Of a stretch of 5,701 nucleotides of DNA, positions 5,186-5,701 are shown one piece after another. This DNA is from CAYOVG01 sp964407285 (GTDB lineage Bacteria; Desulfobacterota; Syntrophobacteria; Syntrophobacterales; Syntrophobacteraceae). A program made the translations under genes and the position numbers. Below the pieces are notes generated by a model, which searched no databases, was not told the DNA's origin, and saw only the letters and a list, made by a program, of their open reading frames with translations. Every line of letters begins with the position of its first letter. The stretch's first letter is position 1. The stretch covers positions 1-5,701 of the forward strand of contig CAYOVG010000407.1 of assembly GCA_964407285.1 (NCBI GenBank). The letters run 5' to 3'.

Positions 5186-5701
5186 GAGACGTTTTTCTGC
5201 CCGGATCGCTTTCCGAATTGTGGAGGGTCCTCGAAAGCCGGCCCGAAGCGGCGGTATACGCGGGGGGAACGGACCTCCTGGTGAAAATGCGAAGCGGGCT
5301 CGTGAATCCCGCCTCACTCGTATGCATGGACCGGATCGAAGAGTTGAGAGGCATCAGCCGGGAAGACGACGGCTCCATCCGCATCGGAGCATGCGCCACC
5401 CACACGGAGATTTTGGAGCATCCCGCGGTGCGGCAAGACCTTCCGGTGCTGGCGCGGGCGATCGAAGTCCTGGGTTCTCCGCTCATCCGCAACATGGGAA
5501 CGATCGGGGGCAACATCTGCACCGCATCACCCGCGGGCGATACCCTTCCCCCTCTCTACGTTCTGAAAGCCGAGGTGGAGCTGCTCGGCAAACGCACGGC
5601 GCGGCGCATGCCTATTGAACGTTTCATCGTGGGGCCGGGGGAAACCCTGCTGGAAAGGGGTGAAATCCTTTCAGCCGTATGGATCGGGAAGCCCGAGGGG
5701 T
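5182..5701 (+). CDS. Xanthine dehydrogenase-family FAD-binding subunit, N-terminal part (runs off the window)
   Basis: Translation from the ATG at 5182 gives 173 residues with no stop before the window ends. It begins MRDVFLPGSLSELWRVL, as expected for the medium FAD subunit (CoxM/XdhB type), which is usually about 280-290 residues. About 110 residues should lie beyond the edge. The two FAD-binding motifs are present: AGGTDLLVKM (about residues 28-37) and MGTIGGNICTASPAGDTLPPL (about 112-132). The IRNMGTIGGN context is typical of the VAO/PCMH-type FAD fold in this family. The subunit takes electrons from the [2Fe-2S] clusters and delivers them to NAD+ or another acceptor. The start overlaps the preceding stop (ATGA). 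A molybdopterin subunit gene probably follows beyond the window; this is inferred from the common FeS-FAD-Mo order and is not seen. Confidence 0.93.
   Translation, partial: MRDVFLPGSLSELWRVLESRPEAAVYAGGTDLLVKMRSGLVNPASLVCMDRIEELRGISREDDGSIRIGACATHTEILEHPAVRQDLPVLARAIEVLGSPLIRNMGTIGGNICTASPAGDTLPPLYVLKAEVELLGKRTARRMPIERFIVGPGETLLERGEILSAVWIGKPEG

Noticed and set aside
4559..5317. Long minus-strand frame of 252 codons opposite the FeS and FAD subunit genes
   Set aside because: It is a GC-rich antisense shadow. The plus strand holds all eight cluster cysteines and the FAD motifs.

Overview
The window looks like chromosome from an anaerobic, probably deltaproteobacterial (Desulfobacterota-like) organism. 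This is an inference from the GlnD style, the molybdenum hydroxylase genes and a BadA-like ligase, and no marker fixes the taxon. The flanks are GC-rich (about 68% in 541-600 and 5041-5100 by hand count). The centre is poorer (about 47% in 2221-2280, 35% in 4201-4260).

Left edge: positions 1 to about 180 encode, on the minus strand, an internal piece of GlnD (PII uridylyltransferase). At about 168-178 this changes abruptly, in the opposite orientation, into the C-terminal third of the molybdopterin subunit of a xanthine dehydrogenase-family hydroxylase (plus strand, to 901). The reading frame that crosses the joint is open only by chance. The joint is either a rearrangement scar or a chimeric join in the assembly or DNA amplification.

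Centre (976-4138, all minus strand, transcribed right to left): an apparent operon. It contains a 63-residue stub resembling the N-terminus of an Sfp-type phosphopantetheinyl transferase, then a benzoate-CoA-ligase-family adenylating enzyme whose start overlaps the stub's stop (ATGA), a 79-residue acyl carrier protein (ACP), and a 346-residue GNAT-like protein with two recognisable regions. Together they suggest that a carboxylic (perhaps aromatic) acid is adenylated, loaded onto the phosphopantetheine arm of the ACP, and passed to an unknown acceptor by the GNAT-like protein. A perfect 20-bp inverted repeat brackets exactly the ACP gene with its ribosome binding site. This is the most unusual structure in the window.

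Right: 4140-4657 has no convincing complete gene. It holds a weak leftward promoter with a dyad, a possible 3' gene remnant on the plus strand (4283-4546), and an 8-bp-stem hairpin. A second plus-strand hydroxylase operon then starts: the two-[2Fe-2S] small subunit (4658-5185), overlapping by ATGA the FAD subunit (from 5182), which runs off the window. The central operon therefore sits between the end of one molybdenum hydroxylase gene set and the beginning of another.
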